From assembly GCA_964652975.1 (NCBI GenBank), contig CAZZCN010000095.1, forward strand, positions 1 to 9,684: a DNA stretch of 9,684 nt, given 5' to 3'. Shown here in pieces: positions 5,633 through 9,684 of this stretch (positions within the stretch are counted from its first letter, which is position 1; the number at the start of each line of letters is the position of its first letter). This DNA comes from CAZZCN01 sp964652975. GTDB taxonomy: Bacteria > Bacillota > Clostridia > Saccharofermentanales > UBA5734. Below the pieces are notes generated by a model. That model was not told the DNA's origin. It saw only the letters and a list, made by a program, of their open reading frames with translations, and searched no databases. The position numbers were made by a program, and so were the translations under genes.

Positions 5633-6979
5633 TCACTGTCCTTTTATTCTTGACCTGAGCTCGTTAATGTCCTTCACGGTTGACTCGTTATTCGAAGACA
5701 GTTCCAAGCCTATCTTCGAGCATGCGTGCATTACCGTGGTATGGTCGCGATTGCCGAATTCAGTGCCAATCTGAGGGAAAGTCATATCAATCATACTTCT
5801 GCACAGATACATAGCCACCTGACGCGGTATAGCTACCTCGTTGCTTCTCCTCTTGGACTTTAAATCGTCTACGGAAATATTGTAATAATTAGAAACGATG
5901 TCCATTATAAAATCACTGCTGATCTTCCTTGACTGGACAGGGGAAATCATGTCCTTAAGGGATTCCTTGGCTATGTCAAGGGTTATACCACCGGCAAGCA
6001 TGGAATAACACAGAACTGTGTTAAATGCACCTTCCAGCTCCCTGATGTTGGTGGCGATGTTGGTGGCGATATAATCAAGCACATCTTCGGGGACATTAGA
6101 GTTGTTAATCTGGGCGCGTTTCTTCAATATTACCAGCCTTGTCTCGTAGTCGGGAGGCTGAATATCCACAGTAAGACCGCATGCGCATCTGGTACGAAGT
6201 CTCTCCTCTAGCTTTGAAAGACTCTGAGGAGGCTTGTCGCAAGTCATGATAATATGCTTTCCGGACTCATACAGTGCATTGAAAGTATGGAAAAATTCAA
6301 TCTGCATCTGATCCTTGCCCTCTATAAACTGGATATCATCAATCAAAAGTATATCAGCGCTTCTGTACTTGTTACGGAAATCATCATACTTGTTCTCCCG
6401 TATTGTATAAATGAATTCATTCACAAAATTCTCACTTTGCACGTAGACAACTTTCTTGTCAGGGCTGTTGGCCAGTATAAAATTACCGATTGCATGCATA
6501 AGATGGGTCTTGCCCAGACCTGATCCGCCATAAAGAAAAAGAGGATTGAAATTACGCCCTCCCTGCTTCTCTGCAACAGCAACACAGGCTGCATGTGCAA
6601 AACGGTTGCCGCTGCCAACAACAAAAGTATTAAAAACATACTGGGGATTAAGCTTGCTTATCCTGTATGAACCGTTGGCGTTGATCTCCGGGGGGTCTTC
6701 TTCAATCTTCACATATGAAGAGGGCTCCTGGCCGGAAATAACAATACGCACATCAAATTCGGTGCTTGTGATTGAAATCAATGTGTTCTTGATAAGCGGG
6801 CAGTACTGCTCGGCGAATGCCTTGTGAAAATCATTAGGCACCCTGAGAACGAATATCCCGTTTTCGAGGGATACGACATCCATCGGAGCAATCCATGTGT
6901 TGTAGCTGATCTCTGACATTTCGCCTTCAATCAACTCCTTAGCCTTTTCCCATAACTTGACCAGTTCAGAATTCTCCAT
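5633..6979 (-). CDS. dnaA: Chromosomal replication initiator protein DnaA
   Basis: AAA+ initiator that binds DnaA boxes at oriC, melts the unwinding element and helps load the helicase. The 448 residues match B. subtilis DnaA (446). Domain I spans about 1-85, followed by a short linker (domain II) and AAA+ domain III from about 111. Domain III has NPQYVFNTFVVG, Walker A GGSGLGKT (151-158), Walker B LLIDD (211-215), sensor I near MTCDKPP, the arginine-finger segment LEERLRTR (257-264) and sensor II NIRELEGAF (311-319). Domain IV ends with the DNA-binding signature RDHTTVMHACSKI (411-423). The arginine-finger segment continues CACG where FEWG is usual, which is odd. The ATG at 6979 has GGGAG 8 nt upstream. 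oriC lies directly downstream, and lon is divergent upstream instead of rpmH. Confidence 0.98.
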   Translation of the reverse strand: MENSELVKLWEKAKELIEGEMSEISYNTWIAPMDVVSLENGIFVLRVPNDFHKAFAEQYCPLIKNTLISITSTEFDVRIVISGQEPSSYVKIEEDPPEINANGSYRISKLNPQYVFNTFVVGSGNRFAHAACVAVAEKQGGRNFNPLFLYGGSGLGKTHLMHAIGNFILANSPDKKVVYVQSENFVNEFIYTIRENKYDDFRNKYRSADILLIDDIQFIEGKDQMQIEFFHTFNALYESGKHIIMTCDKPPQSLSKLEERLRTRCACGLTVDIQPPDYETRLVILKKRAQINNSNVPEDVLDYIATNIATNIRELEGAFNTVLCYSMLAGGITLDIAKESLKDMISPVQSRKISSDFIMDIVSNYYNISVDDLKSKRRSNEVAIPRQVAMYLCRSMIDMTFPQIGTEFGNRDHTTVMHACSKIGLELSSNNESTVKDINELRSRIKGQ

Positions 6980-7007
6980 TTATGACGCTCCCGTTTTTCT
7001 TGTAAAA

Positions 7008-7027
7008 AGTATAGCGTTATTCTAACA
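7008..7027 (-). promoter_or_regulatory. Candidate dnaA promoter
   Basis: On the minus strand TAGAAT (7019-7024) is preceded by TGT, giving an extended -10 one base away from consensus. A second -10-like hexamer, TATACT, lies at 7008-7013. Neither has a good -35. Transcription from the first would start about 33 nt upstream of the dnaA ATG, leaving room for the GGGAG ribosome-binding site. Confidence 0.4.
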
Positions 7028-7230
7028 GAAAACACGGGATTTTAACAGTGCTTAACGGCAAATAAAAATATAAAAATATAACGAAAAAATATTTGTTAAA
7101 TGAAATAGTAACTTCTCGATTATATTCAAGTAAAAGAAGCTAGTTAGAAACAGAAATTATAGAGTAAGACAATCAAGATGTCAGGCTTTAGACCAAGGTG
7201 AAAAACTTATTAAAAATAGCCAAAAAATCC

Positions 7231-7272
7231 TCAAATGTTTGGTTAAAAAAGCCTTTGAAAAATCAAATGTTT
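7231..7272. repeat. Direct repeat TCAAATGTTT upstream of the lon -10
   Basis: TCAAATGTTT occurs at 7231-7240 and 7263-7272, 32 bp apart (about three helical turns). Both copies are followed within a few bases by TAAAAA. The second copy occupies the -35 region of the lon promoter and also forms TTTGA-N4-TCAAA (7254-7267). It could be an operator. The sequence is AT-rich, so chance is possible. Confidence 0.45.
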
Positions 7273-7284
7273 ATGTAAAAAGAA

Positions 7285-7293
7285 TGGTATAAT
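7285..7293 (+). promoter_or_regulatory. Extended -10 promoter for lon
   Basis: TGGTATAAT is a perfect TATAAT (7288-7293) with an upstream TG. No -35 close to TTGACA lies 16-18 bp upstream, which is typical of extended -10 promoters. Transcription would start near 7300, leaving a leader of about 32 nt that includes GGGAG (7315-7319). Confidence 0.65.
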
Positions 7294-7331
7294 TGTTTTC
7301 AAATTATTGTTAACGGGAGAAAAAAACATTT

Positions 7332-9684
7332 ATGACAAAAAAGAAAGACAACTGGCCTGAATTCCCCAAGAAACCTTCGAAGACAGCCGACCGGGTACCA
7401 AGTCCCACGAAAATTGCAGAAATGGCTATCGAGGCTAATTCAAAGGAGCTGCCGCAGAACATGGAACTTCCTCTGATTTCAATCGTGAACCTGAATGTGC
7501 TTCCCGGAGTTTCCATGACCTTTGACATAATCAGGGATTCACAGAAGATGGCGCTTAAAGAGTCACAAAAGAATAATTCATACTTTTTTCTGGCGGCTAT
7601 AAAATATGAGAACAAGGGCAAGCAGGATCCAAACGATATTTTCGAGGTAGGCACCATCGTCAAGCTGCGCCAGATTGCAGAACTGCCGTCCGGAATGGGG
7701 TTCAAGCTGATGGTGGAGGGCATAGCCAGGGCGAAGCTGGTGAGATTTGTCGAGAAGGAGCCCTTTGCAACTGTTGAAGTTACTAAACTGATACCGGACG
7801 CGATTCCCGACATCAATCTATCCGAAGCCTACAAGCGGATGATTATAGGTTCACTGGAGAATTATGCTGCGATTTCCGGCAAAATACAGCCAGATATTTT
7901 TGCAACAATTGAAGAGATAGAATCATTGTCTCTTCTTTCAGATACGATAATTTCAAACCTTAACATGAAATTCGACAAAAAAACGAAATTCCTTGAGGCG
8001 GTTGACACCATAGAGAGAGCCGGACTCCTTAACGAATACCTAAGCGAGGAGACCAAGATTCTTTTTTATGAGAGAAGTCTTATAGAAAAGGTGAGGGAAG
8101 GGCTCGACCAGTCGCAGAAGGAATATTTTTTGCGCGAACAGATGAGGGTTATAAAGGACGAACTGGCCGAAAGCAACCAGTTCACCGAAGAGACAGCTAA
8201 ATATTCGGAAATGCTTGCCAAGATCAAAGTCGACGATGAAACGCGTGAGAAATTCATCAAAGAGATCAAAAGACTCGAAATCACACCATCCAACTCGCCG
8301 GAGATATCACAGATAAGGAATTATCTTGACCTGGTGTTCGAACTGCCGTGGGGCGAAAACACGCAGGACAACCTGTCGCTGGACAAGGCCAGGAAGATCC
8401 TGGACAAGGATCATTACGGCATGGAGAAGGTCAAGGAGCGGATAATCGAATTTCTGGCTGTCAGGAAGCTTAAGTCTCAGAGTAACATTCTTAGCATTAA
8501 AGGTCCGATACTTTGTTTTGTAGGACCTCCCGGGGTCGGGAAGACATCGATTGCAAAGTCACTTGCGCAAGCAATTGGACGCAAGTACGTCAGAATGTCC
8601 CTTGGCGGACTTCATGACGAATCCGAAATACGCGGCCATAGAAGGACATATATAGGCTCCATGCCCGGACGCTTTATAAATGCAATGAAGCAGGCAAAGT
8701 CAAGCAACCCGCTTATTTTACTTGACGAGGTCGACAAGATTGGAAAGGATTTCAGAGGCGACCCTGCAGCTGCGCTACTCGAGGTGTTAGACCCCGAACA
8801 GAACAACAGCTTCAGAGACAACTATCTAGAGGTGCCTTTCGACCTGTCCAAAGTCATGTTCATCACAACTGCAAACACCAGAGACACAATCCCTTCAGCA
8901 CTTTTAGACAGGATGGAGGTTGTTGAGCTAACAGGATATACCGAGGAGGAGAAGACCGAAATCGCAATCCGCCATATCGTTCCCAAGCAGATTGTCGAAA
9001 ACGGACTGAACAAAAGCAATATTTCATTCACAAAGGCAGGCATCAAGGAAATTATCAGGAATTATACCGGAGAAGCAGGTGTCCGAGGTCTTGAGAAAAA
9101 AATAGCCAAAATATGCAGAAAGTCTGCAATACAGATATCTGACAACGCTGACGAGAAGATTATAATCACGCCGGAGACAGCTGAGAAGATGCTTGGTCAT
9201 AAATTCCAGGAGGATTCCGAAAATTTAAAGCCTCAGATTGGAATTGCAAAAGGTCTGGCGTGGTCTCAGATAGGAGGAAGCCTTCTATCCATCGAGGTTA
9301 TTCTGATGGAAGGCAGCGGCAAAATGGAGCTTACAGGCCAGCTCGGGGATGTTATGAAGGAGTCCGCAAGGCTCTCACATTCTTACGTAAGAAGCAATGC
9401 AAAATTATTCGGCCTTGACCCTTCGATTTTCCAGAAGAAAGATATCCACATACATGTACCAGCTGGAGCTACACCGAAAGAGGGCCCGTCAGCGGGTGCG
9501 GCACTTACAATTGCTTTGATATCGGCATATACAGAGAGACCTGTAATTCAGAAAACAGCTATGACAGGCGAAATGACTCTTCGCGGCAATGTAATGGCGG
9601 TCGGTGGTATCAAGGAGAAGCTTATAGCCGCAGACAGGTTCGGAATGTCCAAGGTCCTCATTCCATACAGCAACCGGTTTGACA
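7332..9684 (+). CDS. lon: ATP-dependent protease Lon (LonA type), 3' end beyond window
   Basis: Cytoplasmic AAA+ serine protease that unfolds and degrades damaged and regulatory proteins. The ATG at 7332 follows GGGAG by 12 nt, a rather long spacing, but no better start exists. The frame stays open to the window edge with 784 complete residues. A basic, proline-containing leader of about 45 residues precedes the LON substrate-recognition domain (LPLIS from 46), which is followed by the helical middle region (REQMRVIKDEL). The AAA+ module has Walker A GPPGVGKT (398-405), GHRRTYIGSMPG, Walker B LLDE (D465, E466), sensor N515 and the LLDRMEV arginine finger. The Ser-Lys protease domain has S720 in PKEGPSAGA and K763 in GGIKEK. 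About 40 residues should be missing. It is divergent from dnaA across 352 bp and co-directional with the fork leaving oriC. Confidence 0.97.
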   Translation, partial: MTKKKDNWPEFPKKPSKTADRVPSPTKIAEMAIEANSKELPQNMELPLISIVNLNVLPGVSMTFDIIRDSQKMALKESQKNNSYFFLAAIKYENKGKQDPNDIFEVGTIVKLRQIAELPSGMGFKLMVEGIARAKLVRFVEKEPFATVEVTKLIPDAIPDINLSEAYKRMIIGSLENYAAISGKIQPDIFATIEEIESLSLLSDTIISNLNMKFDKKTKFLEAVDTIERAGLLNEYLSEETKILFYERSLIEKVREGLDQSQKEYFLREQMRVIKDELAESNQFTEETAKYSEMLAKIKVDDETREKFIKEIKRLEITPSNSPEISQIRNYLDLVFELPWGENTQDNLSLDKARKILDKDHYGMEKVKERIIEFLAVRKLKSQSNILSIKGPILCFVGPPGVGKTSIAKSLAQAIGRKYVRMSLGGLHDESEIRGHRRTYIGSMPGRFINAMKQAKSSNPLILLDEVDKIGKDFRGDPAAALLEVLDPEQNNSFRDNYLEVPFDLSKVMFITTANTRDTIPSALLDRMEVVELTGYTEEEKTEIAIRHIVPKQIVENGLNKSNISFTKAGIKEIIRNYTGEAGVRGLEKKIAKICRKSAIQISDNADEKIIITPETAEKMLGHKFQEDSENLKPQIGIAKGLAWSQIGGSLLSIEVILMEGSGKMELTGQLGDVMKESARLSHSYVRSNAKLFGLDPSIFQKKDIHIHVPAGATPKEGPSAGAALTIALISAYTERPVIQKTAMTGEMTLRGNVMAVGGIKEKLIAADRFGMSKVLIPYSNRFD

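Larger units (their letters stand above)
6980..7331. promoter_or_regulatory. Divergent dnaA/lon regulatory region
   Basis: This 352-bp AT-rich spacer has no convincing ORF on either strand. It holds the dnaA promoter near 7019-7027, the lon promoter at 7285-7293, a period-8 AT tract (7063-7080) and a direct repeat (TCAAATGTTT at 7231 and 7263) next to the lon promoter. I found no TTATNCACA-like DnaA box, so the upstream box cluster known in B. subtilis, through which dnaA is autoregulated, is not evident here. The stretch 7100-7225 shows nothing I can interpret. Confidence 0.7.

Noticed and set aside
6044..6070. Perfect 12-bp tandem repeat in dnaA encoding IATNIATN
   Set aside because: The region has the same length as IANQIDSN in B. 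subtilis DnaA, so it is not an inserted duplication and the protein is not altered in length.
7225..7300. CtsR or HrcA (CIRCE) heat-shock operator for lon
   Set aside because: Neither GGTCAAA tandem heptads nor TTAGCACTC-N9-GAGTGCTAA is present. The TCAAA motifs lack the GG.
7310..9046. Several minus-strand ORFs of 64-168 residues across lon
   Set aside because: They are antisense to a fully conserved Lon reading frame, have serine/isoleucine-rich shadow composition and match no family I know.

Overview
The window is the replication-origin region of a low-G+C Gram-positive bacterium, most likely a member of the Clostridia. On the minus strand it carries dnaA, dnaN, recF, a RemB/YaaB-type gene (remB) and gyrB in the order familiar from Firmicutes. 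Purine-rich Shine-Dalgarno sequences, AT-rich spacers, TTATNCACA-type DnaA boxes and a short (non-proteobacterial) GyrB support this placement. A family such as Lachnospiraceae is possible, but I cannot establish it from the sequence alone.

Layout, left to right. 1-180 is the 3' end of an unidentified plus-strand membrane-protein gene. 181-468 is the convergent spacer, with a bidirectional terminator at 301-333, a 17-bp tandem duplication, and a stray ribosome-binding site plus five-codon ORF directly behind gyrB. 469-2391 is gyrB, interrupted by a run of exactly 100 N (1696-1795) that stands for noticeably more sequence than 100 bases. 2406-2663 is remB, with its own extended -10 promoter. 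2836-4011 is recF and 4028-5128 is dnaN. 5129-5632 is the dnaA-dnaN spacer, which holds oriC: about eight DnaA-box-like sites at 5324-5499 and a dnaN-proximal segment of about 19% G+C that is the likely unwinding element. 5633-6979 is dnaA. 6980-7331 is the divergent promoter region. 7332-9684 is lon on the plus strand, running off the window with both proteolytic catalytic residues present.

The genes form a replication-initiation block. DnaA opens oriC, DnaN is the sliding clamp, RecF handles gapped DNA at stalled forks, and GyrB is the ATPase subunit that supplies negative supercoiling. The arrangement departs from the textbook Firmicutes origin in three ways. The S4-domain gene yaaA is missing between dnaN and recF, gyrA does not follow gyrB, and the gene divergent from dnaA is lon rather than rpmH. 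Lon is known to degrade DnaA in Caulobacter, so that last neighbourhood is worth attention. I see no mobile element, CRISPR array, tRNA or rRNA, and no clear sign of a novel multi-gene system. The items of interest are departures in detail: unusual residues in DnaA and GyrB, origin architecture, gene-order changes and an assembly gap.
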